A stretch of DNA of 64,000 bases, taken from Oligoflexia bacterium. GTDB lineage: Bacteria > Bdellovibrionota > UBA1018. A model generated the notes under the pieces. It ran no database searches and was not told the origin of the DNA. It saw only the letters and a list, made by a program, of their open reading frames with translations. This document shows positions 35,483 through 44,300 of this stretch, in pieces. The stretch lies in NCBI GenBank assembly GCA_031292385.1, contig JARLHE010000006.1:62001-126000 (forward strand). Reading direction: 5' to 3'. The first letter of the stretch is position 1. The number at the start of each line of letters is the position of its first letter. The translations under genes were made by a program, and so were the position numbers.

Positions 35483-36967
35483 TCAGTGAAGCGAACCGCG
35501 CCATTCGCGGCCGGGCGCATGGGTCAGATCGTCATCTGAAGAGTCCGGCGATTGCCCGGCTTTGCGCCATTGAGCCGACGAGATCACGCGCAGACCGCGC
35601 CCGACCAGATCGTGCGGCATTGCCTCCATGATCTCGACCTCGATCAAATCGCCCGGCGAAAGCGAGCTCATTTCCATTCCCTCGAGGTCGTTGATCAGCA
35701 CGTGGCCGTCGATCTCCTGGGCTTGGGTCGACATGCGCCCCTGCAACAAAAGCTCGGATTCTTCCGACGGGCCCTCGACCATGACCGAAACCCGGGTACC
35801 GACGTATTGCTGATTCCGCTCGAGCGATTGTTTCTGCAAAATCTCGATCAGACGCTTCGCGCGGCGACGCTTGGTGGCGGCGTGGACCTGTTCGCCCATT
35901 TCGGCCGCCTTCGTGCCCTCTTCCTTGGAGTAGCGGAACACGCCGACGTGATCGAGCTTGAGCTTTTCGAGATCCGAGCACATCTCGAGGAACTCTTCCT
36001 CGGTCTCGCCCGGAAAACCCACGATAATGGAGGTACGGAAAACGACGCCCGGAATTTTCTCGCGCAGTTTCTCGACCAAGCTGAAAAGCTTCGCCTTGGT
36101 CAGGCGGCGATTCATCGAGGAGAGCACCCGGTCGTTGGTGTGCTGGATCGGCATATCGAGATATTTCACGATTTTTGGCTCGCGCGCGACGATATCCACG
36201 AGCTCGTCCGAGAACTGGTCCGGGTAGACGTAATGCAGGCGGATCCATTCGATGCCTTCGATCCGGCAGAGCTGCGGAAGCAGCGTCTCGAGACGCTCCT
36301 TGTACTTCCACTCCATCCCGTATTCGGTCAGATCCTGGGCGACGAGATTGAGCTCGCGCACTCCGCGCGCGGCCATCGTTTTCGCTTCCTCGACCAACGA
36401 CTCGACCGTGCGCGATCGCACGTTTCCGCGCAGCGTGGGGATGATGCAAAACGCGCAGCGGCGGTTGCAGCCTTCGGAGATCTTCAAAAACGCGGTATAA
36501 TTCGGCCCCGTGTGCATGCGCGGGTCCTTTTCCGTGTGAATGAACGCCGGCTGATCGATGTACACGCGCTTGGGCATCGGCGCGCCGATTTCGCGCGCTT
36601 TTCCGTGCTCGCTCAAAAGCTCGGTGATGCGATGGTATTGCCCGGTGCCGATGAAAAGATCGACCTCCGGCATCTCTCGCTCCAGCTCTTTCGAATAGCG
36701 CTGCGGCAGGCAGCCCGAGGCGACGAGCACTTTGCATTTCCCGGTTTCTTTGAGCTGGGCCATGTCGAGAATGGTCTCGATCGACTCCTCTTTCGACGCC
36801 TGGATGAACGAGCAGGTGTTGACGATGATCACATCGGCGTCTTCGGCGTTCTGGCTGATCGAATAGCGGTCTTTTTCAAGCAACCCCAGCATGACCTGGG
36901 AATCGACCAGGTTCTTCGGGCAGCCTAAGGACACGAAATGGACGGCGGACTTCGGTGCTTCACTCAT
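35483..36967 (-). CDS. rimO: Ribosomal protein S12 (Asp) methylthiotransferase
   Basis: 494 residues. N-terminal MTTase domain (SLGCPKNLVDSQVMLG with cluster cysteines), a radical SAM core with GCNRRCAFCIIPTLRGN, and a TRAM domain (ESELLLQGRMSTQAQEIDGH). RimO, unlike MiaB, has the SLGCPKN signature. It adds a methylthio group to Asp of ribosomal protein S12. About 40 residues follow the TRAM domain (AQWRKAGQSPDSSDDDLTHA), so the protein is longer than the usual 440. The acidic tail is unusual but not alarming. yajQ precedes it by 16 bases. Confidence 0.95.
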   Translation of the reverse strand: MSEAPKSAVHFVSLGCPKNLVDSQVMLGLLEKDRYSISQNAEDADVIIVNTCSFIQASKEESIETILDMAQLKETGKCKVLVASGCLPQRYSKELEREMPEVDLFIGTGQYHRITELLSEHGKAREIGAPMPKRVYIDQPAFIHTEKDPRMHTGPNYTAFLKISEGCNRRCAFCIIPTLRGNVRSRTVESLVEEAKTMAARGVRELNLVAQDLTEYGMEWKYKERLETLLPQLCRIEGIEWIRLHYVYPDQFSDELVDIVAREPKIVKYLDMPIQHTNDRVLSSMNRRLTKAKLFSLVEKLREKIPGVVFRTSIIVGFPGETEEEFLEMCSDLEKLKLDHVGVFRYSKEEGTKAAEMGEQVHAATKRRRAKRLIEILQKQSLERNQQYVGTRVSVMVEGPSEESELLLQGRMSTQAQEIDGHVLINDLEGMEMSSLSPGDLIEVEIMEAMPHDLVGRGLRVISSAQWRKAGQSPDSSDDDLTHAPGREWRGSLH

Positions 36968-36983
36968 TTTTTACTTCACCTAA

Positions 36984-37481
36984 TTAATCTCGGAAATTTC
37001 CGAATTGCATCGGGACCTTGAGCGCGTCCTGCTTTTCGCGCAGAAGCGCGATGGCCGATTGGAGATCATCCCGGCTCTTGCCGGTCACGCGCACTTGCTC
37101 ATCTTGGATCTGCGCCTGAACCTTGAGCTTGCTATCTTTCAAAGCCGCGATGATTTCCTTTCCCTTTTCTTTGGAAACGCCGGCCTGGATCAAAACCTTC
37201 TGACGGACGCTCGCGCCGAAAGCGACCTCGCGTTCTTTGTACTCCAAGGACAGCAAAGAAATGCCGCGCTTGATGCACTTGTTCTGAAAGATGTCGTTGA
37301 CGGCGTCGAGCTTGGCTTCTTCCGAACACCAAAGCGTGATCGTCTTCTCTTTTTTGTCGAGCTTGATCTCGCTTTTCACGGCTTTGAAATCGTAACGCTG
37401 CTGAAGCTCCTTGCTGGCTTGGTTCACGGCGTTATCGAGCTCTTGCCAATCGATTTCTGAGGAGACGTCAAAAGAGGGCAT
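36984..37481 (-). CDS. yajQ: YajQ-family cyclic di-GMP/nucleotide-binding protein
   Basis: 165 residues, the normal family length. It opens with [20 protein letters not shown] and ends with the conserved helical half ([20 protein letters not shown]). Two ferredoxin-like folds in tandem bind nucleic acid or, in Xanthomonas and Pseudomonas members, cyclic di-GMP. It is the first gene of the leftward run yajQ-rimO-rhodanese-queG. The effector in this organism is not known. Confidence 0.93.
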   Translation of the reverse strand: MPSFDVSSEIDWQELDNAVNQASKELQQRYDFKAVKSEIKLDKKEKTITLWCSEEAKLDAVNDIFQNKCIKRGISLLSLEYKEREVAFGASVRQKVLIQAGVSKEKGKEIIAALKDSKLKVQAQIQDEQVRVTGKSRDDLQSAIALLREKQDALKVPMQFGNFRD

Positions 37482-37550
37482 TTTGGAATTTCCTTGGCGG
37501 AACTTCTAACTTTTTCGGCATCGTGCGTCAATTCAAATCAGCAGGGAGAA

Positions 37551-38015
37551 TCAGCGAACTCCGCAACTGAACGGCTTGGTCGCTGGATTAATAGCGTTGC
37601 ATTGTTTAAGAAGATCCGCGCCGTCCCGGCCGATCGCCTGACCAAAGGAATTGAAGTGCAGACCTGGCTTGCAATCACACGCAAGCTGCGCCCCCGGCTG
37701 CAAAGTGAACTGCTTGCAGTTGAAGGGATTTGCCGCCGGGTTGATCGCTTGGCACTGGCTGATCAGGTCGTTGCCGTTTATGCCGACTGCCTGGCCAAAA
37801 GAATCAAAACTAGGACCAGGCATGCAATCGCAGACACTGACGTTCGTCGGCTGATACCCGGCTCCGCCACCGCAGCTCACCTGTTGCGGGGTATTCACGA
37901 AAATGCTCTCGCCCGGATGAATGACAACATCCGCATGACTGACCAGAGAGATAGCCCCGCCCGCCATACTCACGAAAAATAGTGCGGCTGCGGATAGAGC
38001 TTTACGTGAGTTCAT
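37551..38015 (-). CDS. Secreted cysteine-containing protein with two tandem repeats
   Basis: 154 residues behind AAAGGAG. A signal peptide (MNSRKALSAAALFFVSMAGG .. SHA) precedes a mature chain whose second half holds two copies of a roughly 40-residue unit: CDCMPGPSFDSFGQAVGING with a QCQAINPAANPF end, then CDCKPGLHFNSFGQAIGRDG with QCNAINPATKPF. Each has three or four cysteines, suggesting disulfide-stabilised extracellular modules. I do not recognise the domain. It is monocistronic. It is probably periplasmic or surface-exposed; the duplication is recent enough to see by eye. Confidence 0.75.
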   Translation of the reverse strand: MNSRKALSAAALFFVSMAGGAISLVSHADVVIHPGESIFVNTPQQVSCGGGAGYQPTNVSVCDCMPGPSFDSFGQAVGINGNDLISQCQAINPAANPFNCKQFTLQPGAQLACDCKPGLHFNSFGQAIGRDGADLLKQCNAINPATKPFSCGVR

Positions 38016-38036
38016 TGGCTTTTCTCCTTTGATATT

Positions 38037-38059
38037 GCGGTACCGATTATGCGGTATCG
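38037..38059. promoter_or_regulatory. Direct repeat upstream of the secreted repeat protein
   Basis: GCGGTACCG and GCGGTATCG occur 14 bases apart, 22-44 bases before the start of the secreted repeat protein (its strand is minus). Direct repeats at this spacing can be operators, but no regulator is identified. Treat as a weak site. Confidence 0.3.
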
Positions 38060-38141
38060 AGATTCATCGGGGGATTCAATATAATATGAGGCTTTACCAA
38101 ACAAGCTAAAAATAACGCATAGCAATATAAATTATAACCTC

Positions 38142-38170
38142 TTGAAATCATTAAGCCCGTCTGATACTTG
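38142..38170 (+). promoter_or_regulatory. Putative promoter of pyrB
   Basis: TTGAAA (38142-38147), a 17-base spacer, and TACTTG (38165-38170) form a sigma-70-like pair 11 bases before the GTG start of pyrB. That leaves an extremely short 5' leader, consistent with the lack of a clear Shine-Dalgarno. The -10 hexamer is a poor match to TATAAT. Confidence 0.35.
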
Positions 38171-38181
38171 GATTACCCATC

Positions 38182-39174
38182 GTGGCAAAAACCTCCCGCT
38201 CCGGCGTTTCCCAGCTCACTCAATGGTTCACCACACGCAATATTCTTTCTGTCGGCGATTTCAAAGCCCGCGATCTCGAAACGATTTTCGAAGTGGCGGA
38301 TTCGCTGGAGCCCATCAATTTGGGTCGCACCTCGAGCGACCTCATGAAGGGCTTGGTACTGGGAACCCTGTTTTTCGAGCCCAGCACCCGAACCCGCCTG
38401 TCGTTTGAGACCGCGATGCTCCGACTGGGCGGCAATGTCATTAACGTCATTGGCAATTCCTCCTCGCTGGAAAAAGGCGAATCGCTCCGGGACATGGGCC
38501 GCGTGGTCAGCTGCTTTGCCGACGTCATCGCCATGAGACATCCGACCGCTTTTACGGTCCATGAGCTCTCCGAGGGATCGACGGTTCCGGTGATCAACGC
38601 GGGCGACGGAGCGAACGAACACCCGACCCAGGCGATGCTCGATCTCTACACGATCCGAAAAAACCAGCGACGCCTCAAGGGACTTAAAGTGGGGCTTCTT
38701 GGAGATTTGAAATACGGACGAGCAGCCCATTCCTTGATCCGCGTACTCGCTCTCTACGGAACCGAATTCGTTTTGATTTCCCATCCGTCTTTGAAGCTCC
38801 CGGAAGAACTTCTTCGGGAACTGAAGACTCTGGGTTGCAACGCGGTTGAAACCTCCGATCTTCGCTCTGCCATTCAAGACTTGGACGTGCTCTATGTCAC
38901 GCGCGTCCAGAAAGAGCGCTTTCCGAACCTCGTCGATTACGAGCAGGTGAAAAACGAATATCGGGTCGACCTCAAGACGCTTCGGGGAGCGAGGCGTTCG
39001 CTCTCGATCCTGCACCCGCTGCCGCGCCTCGATGAGATCGCATCCGAAGTCGATGCCGATCCGCGCTTCGGCTGCTTCGATCAGGTCGCCAACGGCGTCA
39101 CCATCCGCATGGCGCTTCTGGCGCTCGTCGCCGGGCGGATCCCGAAAGCACCGAAAGGAAAAAAGAAGAAATGA
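38182..39174 (+). CDS. pyrB: Aspartate carbamoyltransferase catalytic subunit
   Basis: 330 residues from a GTG start. Carbamoyl-phosphate loop FFEPSTRTRLSFE, then DVIAMRHPTAFTV, NEHPTQAMLDLYTI and HPLPRLDEIA give a complete ATCase active site. It joins carbamoyl phosphate and aspartate, the second pyrimidine step, just before PyrC, which is encoded at 16.5 kb. No pyrI regulatory subunit is nearby. A lysine-rich tail (KAPKGKKKK) ends the protein. The aminotransferase start overlaps its stop as ATGA, hinting at a link between aspartate supply and pyrimidine synthesis. Confidence 0.96.
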   Translation: MAKTSRSGVSQLTQWFTTRNILSVGDFKARDLETIFEVADSLEPINLGRTSSDLMKGLVLGTLFFEPSTRTRLSFETAMLRLGGNVINVIGNSSSLEKGESLRDMGRVVSCFADVIAMRHPTAFTVHELSEGSTVPVINAGDGANEHPTQAMLDLYTIRKNQRRLKGLKVGLLGDLKYGRAAHSLIRVLALYGTEFVLISHPSLKLPEELLRELKTLGCNAVETSDLRSAIQDLDVLYVTRVQKERFPNLVDYEQVKNEYRVDLKTLRGARRSLSILHPLPRLDEIASEVDADPRFGCFDQVANGVTIRMALLALVAGRIPKAPKGKKKK

Positions 39175-40352
39175 CCCATCCTCTTTCGAAAAAAATCCTC
39201 GGCGTGAAGGCCTCTCCCACCATCACCTTGAACGCGAAGGCCACCGCGATGATCAAACAGGGGCTTCCGGTTTTGAGTTTCGCGGTCGGCGAGCCTCATT
39301 TTCCCACTCCGCAGATCGTCGTCGACAAGGCGATCGAATCGATGCGCGCCGGACGCACCAAGTACGGTGCGGCGGGCGGCGGACCCGAACTGCGGAAAGC
39401 GATCGCGACGAAGCTCGAGCGTGAGAACCGCCTTAAATTCGCGCCCGAACAAATCGTCGTCGGCATAGGAGCGAAGGAAATTCTTTTTCATCTCATGCTC
39501 ACGCTGCTCAACGACGGGGACGAAGTCTTGCTGCCCGCCCCATTTTGGGTGAGCTACGCCGACCAGGTCATCGCCGCGGGAGGCGTGCCGGTGATCGTGC
39601 CGGTACCCGACTCTTTTCCGGCCAATCCGTTCGACATCGCCGAAATCGAGAAATACGCGACCCCCCGGACGGTCGCGATCGTGATCAACTCGCCTAACAA
39701 TCCTTCCGGCTACGTTCTGAACGAGGGCAAACTGCGCGAGATCGGCGCCTGGCTCTCAAAGAAGGATTGGTGGGTGATTTCGGACGAGATCTACGAATAC
39801 CTCTCGTTCGATATCGAGCAAAAATCGCTTCTGGAAATCTGCCCCGACCTTCGTGATCGCTTTATTCTCATCAACGGTTTCTCGAAGAGCTTCTGCATGA
39901 CCGGCTGGCGCGTGGGCTACGGCGCGGGACCGCAACCCGTGATGAATCTCGTGCGAAGCCTGCAAAGCCATTCATCCACTTGCCTGCCGATGTTCATCGA
40001 AGACGCCTCGATCGTCGCCATCAACGGCGGCCGCGAGCTCATGCGCGCCGAAATCGCCGAGATGAATTCGCTCCGCAAGACCGCCATCGCCGAGTTTGAG
40101 AAAATCAAAGGCCTGCCCATTGTCGAACCTCAGGGCGCATTTTACGTTTTCCTAGATTTGCGCCCTTTTATGGCTAATACGGGCCGCTTCAAAGACACGA
40201 TGGCCATCTGCGAATGGCTCTTAAACGACGCGCACGTCGCCCTGGTGCCGGGCGAGGCCTTCGGGGCGCCGGGCTTCGCGCGCTTCAGCTACGCCGTGGC
40301 CGAAGAAAAGCTGCGCGAAGGCATCGCGCGCATCGCGCGTGCGCTGGCCTGA
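39171..40352 (+). CDS. Class I PLP aminotransferase (aspartate aminotransferase type)
   Basis: 393 residues. SFAVGEPHFPTPQIV, the NSPNNPSGYV substrate/PLP motif, DEIYEYLSF, and the Schiff-base lysine in NGFSKSFCMTGWRVGYG define fold type I, class I subgroup 1-beta. In this subgroup the enzyme often makes aspartate from oxaloacetate and glutamate. Its four-base overlap with pyrB, which uses aspartate, supports that choice. Alternative substrates (prephenate, Ala, Tyr) cannot be excluded by eye. Confidence 0.9.
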   Translation: MTHPLSKKILGVKASPTITLNAKATAMIKQGLPVLSFAVGEPHFPTPQIVVDKAIESMRAGRTKYGAAGGGPELRKAIATKLERENRLKFAPEQIVVGIGAKEILFHLMLTLLNDGDEVLLPAPFWVSYADQVIAAGGVPVIVPVPDSFPANPFDIAEIEKYATPRTVAIVINSPNNPSGYVLNEGKLREIGAWLSKKDWWVISDEIYEYLSFDIEQKSLLEICPDLRDRFILINGFSKSFCMTGWRVGYGAGPQPVMNLVRSLQSHSSTCLPMFIEDASIVAINGGRELMRAEIAEMNSLRKTAIAEFEKIKGLPIVEPQGAFYVFLDLRPFMANTGRFKDTMAICEWLLNDAHVALVPGEAFGAPGFARFSYAVAEEKLREGIARIARALA

Positions 40353-40457
40353 GATCAGGACTCCTTGTCCGAAACTCGCTTCAATACCATCGTAACTTCT
40401 TGATTTTTTGGGCATCGTCTATGCAACCTCACCGCCGCCAAACCAGGCAGGCGTAGA

Positions 40458-40504
40458 GGGAACTACCTCCTTCCCCATTCGTAAGATAGGAGAGGAGGTG
40501 ATCC
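40458..40504 (+). promoter_or_regulatory. Anti-Shine-Dalgarno hairpin and full-length Shine-Dalgarno of the small membrane protein
   Basis: AGGAGGTGATCC (40493-40504) is a 12-base perfect complement to the usual 3' end of bacterial 16S rRNA, far longer than normal. Upstream, GGGAA (40458-40462) and TTCCC (40471-40475) can form a hairpin whose eight-base loop is CTACCTCC, an anti-Shine-Dalgarno sequence. ACCTCCT (40465-40471) can alternatively pair with AGGAGGT (40493-40499). This could switch translation of the small ORF. Inferred by eye, not folded. Confidence 0.45.
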
Positions 40505-40506
40505 GA

Positions 40507-40644
40507 ATGAAACATAATACCAACCAGTATTATGCTTATCGGATCCGGTTGGAAAAACTAAAGCAGAAAACCTGGCGTCTCGTCGTTCTGTCCAAGTTTC
40601 TGCTTCTTCTGGCTTTGTTAGTCACTCATTACCTGGAACGATGA
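40507..40644 (+). CDS. Small single-span membrane protein of unknown function
   Basis: 45 residues from the ATG at 40507 (MKHNTNQYYAYRIRLEKLKQ), nested in the longer track ORF at 40408. The choice follows from the extended AGGAGGTGATCC Shine-Dalgarno. A polar, basic N-terminus leads into one hydrophobic segment (LVVLSKFLLLLALLVTHYLE) at the C-terminus, the layout of a C-tail-anchored micro-protein. No known family is recognised. It is monocistronic and ends 73 bases before convergent lolA. The strong translation signal suggests a real, highly made peptide: toxin-like, regulatory or chaperone-like are all possible. Confidence 0.55.
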   Translation: MKHNTNQYYAYRIRLEKLKQKTWRLVVLSKFLLLLALLVTHYLER

Positions 40645-40716
40645 GGAGTCATCTCGGGTACAGCGTGAGTTGAAACCCTGGGAGGTTATTCTCATGAAGA
40701 GAGCTGCCTGGTTTGG

Positions 40717-41391
40717 TCATTCCTCGATTTTGTCGGTATGAGGTGGCGGCGTGAAGTGAAAGAGCTTCTCGTCCAAAGGTTTGCCGAGCTCCAAATTCGA
40801 CAAAACAATCCGGGTGCGGTTTCCATCGGTGTGAAGAAGCTCCACTTCGGTGATGGTTTTGCTCTTCGGATCCACGACGATCGTAGCTCTCTTCACGGTT
40901 CCCGCGGTTCCTTTTTTCGGGATTAGTGTGAAGAGATTGGGGCCATTGACCTGAATTTTCATCGTTCGCGTCGCATCGCTCGACGAAAATGAGGCCGATA
41001 AAAGGGTTTGAGCGAACCGCGACTGCACTTTCGAGGCGGGGCGCTCGGAGTATTGACCGTTGTCACCTTCGTCAAAAGGAGGCGTGTAATACCAAAACGT
41101 GGTGCCATCGCCGACCAGCAGGTTCTTGTCGGGAGTCAACGTCTCCCAGCGAACCTTTCCGGGACGCTTGAAGCTCAGAGCGCCGGACGTTTTTTTTGTG
41201 GTCTTCAAGGCGGCGCTGGTCGTCGTCTCTTGGAAATTCGCCGTGAGCGTCTGGGCCTGGGCGTACTTCGACTCGACTTCCTGAAGAAGCGCGGGAAGCT
41301 TGACCTGCGTTTGGGCCGGAACAGCGGCAAAAACCCCGCCGGCCGGGCCTGCCAGCAGCGCTCCCAGAATGACAATTCTCGCTAAAAACAT
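40717..41391 (-). CDS. lolA: Outer-membrane lipoprotein carrier LolA
   Basis: 224 residues: signal peptide (MFLARIVILGALLAGPAGGVFA), then the LolA open beta-barrel, with YAQAQTLTANFQETT, SFKRPGKVRWETLTPDKNLL, GDGTTFWYYTPPFDE and FHFTPPP at the C-terminal part. It ferries lipoproteins released by LolCDE across the periplasm. It begins one base inside the stop of smc, so the two are co-transcribed, an uncommon pair. The window encodes several lipoproteins that could be its cargo. Confidence 0.88.
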   Translation of the reverse strand: MFLARIVILGALLAGPAGGVFAAVPAQTQVKLPALLQEVESKYAQAQTLTANFQETTTSAALKTTKKTSGALSFKRPGKVRWETLTPDKNLLVGDGTTFWYYTPPFDEGDNGQYSERPASKVQSRFAQTLLSASFSSSDATRTMKIQVNGPNLFTLIPKKGTAGTVKRATIVVDPKSKTITEVELLHTDGNRTRIVLSNLELGKPLDEKLFHFTPPPHTDKIEE

Positions 41392-44300
41392 CAGTGAAGC
41401 TCGATTGAAACCATTTTCGAAACGCCGGGCTCTTCCATGGTGACGCCATAGAGAGTGTCGTTCAGCTCCATCGTCTTCTTGTTGTGCGTGATGAGGATGA
41501 ACTGGCTCTTCACCGACATCTCACGCAGAAGCGCGTTGAACTTGCCGATGTTCGCGTCGTCGAGCGGAGCATCGACTTCGTCGAGCACGCAGAACGGCGA
41601 TGGCTTCACGAGGAAGATCGCGAAAATCAGCGAACAGGCCGTCAGGGCCTTCTCGCCGCCGGAAAGCAACCCGATGTTCACGATCTTTTTGCCCGGAGGC
41701 TGAGCCAGAATATCGACTCCCGCCTCGAGAATGTCGGTCACGCCTTCAGCATACACCAGCGAGAGCTTCGCCTGGCCGCCGCCGAAGATGATCGGGAACA
41801 ACCGCTCGAAGCGGTCCGCGATCGCCTCAAACGCTTTGCGGAAGCGTTCTTCCGAGGTGCGATTGATGTGCTCGATCGCCTCGTTGAGGTTCTCGATCGA
41901 GACTTCGAGATCCTGCTTCTCGGTCTGAAGATAATCGTGGCGCTTTTTGGCCTCTTCGAACTCCTCGATGGAGGACATGTTCACTTCGCCCAAGCGCCGG
42001 ATGCGGTCGCGCAGGCGCTCGACGTCCTCGCCCAGCGCCGCTTCTTCCTCGGCCGACATCTCGGCCGTCACGACCGGCTCGGTCATCTCTTCCTGGATCG
42101 GAGAGGTCACCGGCTTCTCAAGGCAGCCCGGGCCGTACTTCTCTTCCAGATTCTGGACGAGATGATCGGCTTCCATGGAGACCTTCTCGAGCTCGAGCGC
42201 GAGCTGGCTCGACTCGGAGTTTTTCTGATCGCCGTTCTTATGAAGCGCTTTGATGCGCTCGAGCGTCGCGCTGGTCTTCGCGCTAGTCTGCTCGATGCGA
42301 TCGCGAACCGCCGAAAGGCGGTCTTTCGTATTCGCGAGCTCGATCGACAGAGTTTCGATCTTCGCCAAGGAACCCGATTCATCGCCCGAGAACTGCTCGC
42401 GCTCGCCGCTCGCGCGCTCGGTCGTGCGATTGATTTCGTTCAGTCGTCGCTCACGGTCGCGAATCAAGGCGCGACCGGCCTCAAGCTCGCGAGCCAGGCT
42501 GGACGAACGCTCGCGCACCTGGGCTTCCGCCACTTTCAGGGCGCTCAGTTCCTCTTCAAGGGCGCGGAGCTCTTCCAGCTTCATGCTCGAAGCTTTTTCG
42601 CCGGCTTCGATGCGCGCCTCGAGCTGCGCGCGCGCATGAGTGAACGAAGCAAGATCGTCTTCGATCGCCGAGCGTTCCAGCGCCGCGCGCTCGGCTTCTT
42701 CGCGCAAACGCTCGAGTTCGCACCCGAACTCGCTCATTCTCCGCTCGTCTTCGCGAAAGGCGCGGTCCATCTGGTGCACGTCCCGCTCAAGAGCCGCGCT
42801 TTCGACCTCGATCGTTTGAAGCTCGGCGCTCAGTGCCTGCAAAGCGGCGCGATGCGTTTCGATGCCGGTGCGAGCCTCGACGACCACGGATTCGGTTTCG
42901 GCATGCTTCGATTCCGAAGTCGCGACCTGAGCGGCGATCTCGCTGATCATGTTCTTGCGGCGAACCAGGCTTGCGCCGCCGTCGACGGCGACATTTCCGC
43001 CCCGGAGCGTTCCATCCGCGCCCAACGCGCTGCCGTCCATGCTGACGAGAGACCACTGGGCGATCCGGGATGCGCCGTTATTGGCCAAAAAGCCCGAAAG
43101 CGGCGCGAGATCCTGAACCACGAGAACGCGCGAGATGGTTTCGGCCGCGCGCTTGCGCGCCCCGGCCTCGATCGAGCCGTTGATCTTAACCAAGGACGAA
43201 AGCTCGCCCAAAACCTCAAAGCCGGCATCGCGCAACGCGCTCGTCACCGCTTGCGCGCTCAAAGGCGCCGCTTCATCGGAGCGGGAAATCGTGGCATCCA
43301 GGGCCTGAATCGCAACTCGGCCCTGGCGATCGGAGCGCACCTGGTTGATGGCTTGCAAAGCGGCATCACCCGTCAAGCTGATCAGGCTTTCGAGCCGGTT
43401 TTCCAACCAGCCTTCAAGCGCCGATTCGTAGCCAGGAGTCACTTCGAGCGCTTCAGCCAGCGAGAAAAACTCGCCCTGTTTGCCGTGCTCGCGTGCCCAC
43501 TCGAGAGCGGCACGCGGGCCATCGCCGAAACCTTCGTGGGCGGCCGACAATTCCTCAAGGCTTTGCAGCCGGGATTTCAGCTGCGTAAGGGCGCGCAGGG
43601 ACTCATCCCGCTCGCGCTCGAGACGGCGCAAATTCTGCTCCTGCTCGCGAAGGGAGGTTTCGCGCGTCTTCTTTTCCGTCTTTAGCGTTTCGAGACGGAT
43701 TTTCTTTTCTTCCATCGAGGATCTTGCAACGCTCAGCTCTTCGGTGGTCGAACGGATTTTTTCGTTTTGATCCTCAATCTGCTGCTCAACGCGCAAAATC
43801 TGCGCTTGCGCGCTTTCCGCGCGCCCCAAAAGCGATGCCGCGCGGGAATTCAAATTGGCGGAATTCTGGATTCCCGCCATCAGCTCGCGCTTGGCGGCAT
43901 CGAGCTCGCGGCGAAGCGTCTCGGCCTCCGCACGCACCCCGTGCACGCGGTCATCCATCTCACAGGCTTGCGCGGCAGCCTGGGAATACACGGATTCCGA
44001 TTCGGAGTTTTCCGTTTCGCGCTCGGCAAGGCGAGCGCGTTCGGTTTCGATCGAAACCAAAAGCTCGCTCTTCTCGGCATCAAGAGCTTCGAGCTGTTGA
44101 TGAAGGTCGCTTCGGCGGCGGCGGGAAAGATCAAGCTCGCTCTTCTCGCGGGTCAACGAATCCGAAAGCACCTGCACCTTGTTTTGCAGCTCCTCGGCGT
44201 CCTTCGCATCGGTCACTTGCTCGACGCGCTCGATCTCGATCGTGTTTTCAGCTACCTGAAGCTCGGCGCGCAGCCCGACCAGCTCCTGATCGAGCGCTTC

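Noticed and set aside
35552-36928. 458-residue plus-strand ORF opposite rimO
   Set aside because: Antisense shadow of rimO; no recognisable domain.
40694-40741. 15-codon plus-strand ORF with GGGAGG upstream
   Set aside because: Very short and overlapping the end of lolA. It has a good ribosome site but no other support, so I left it out.
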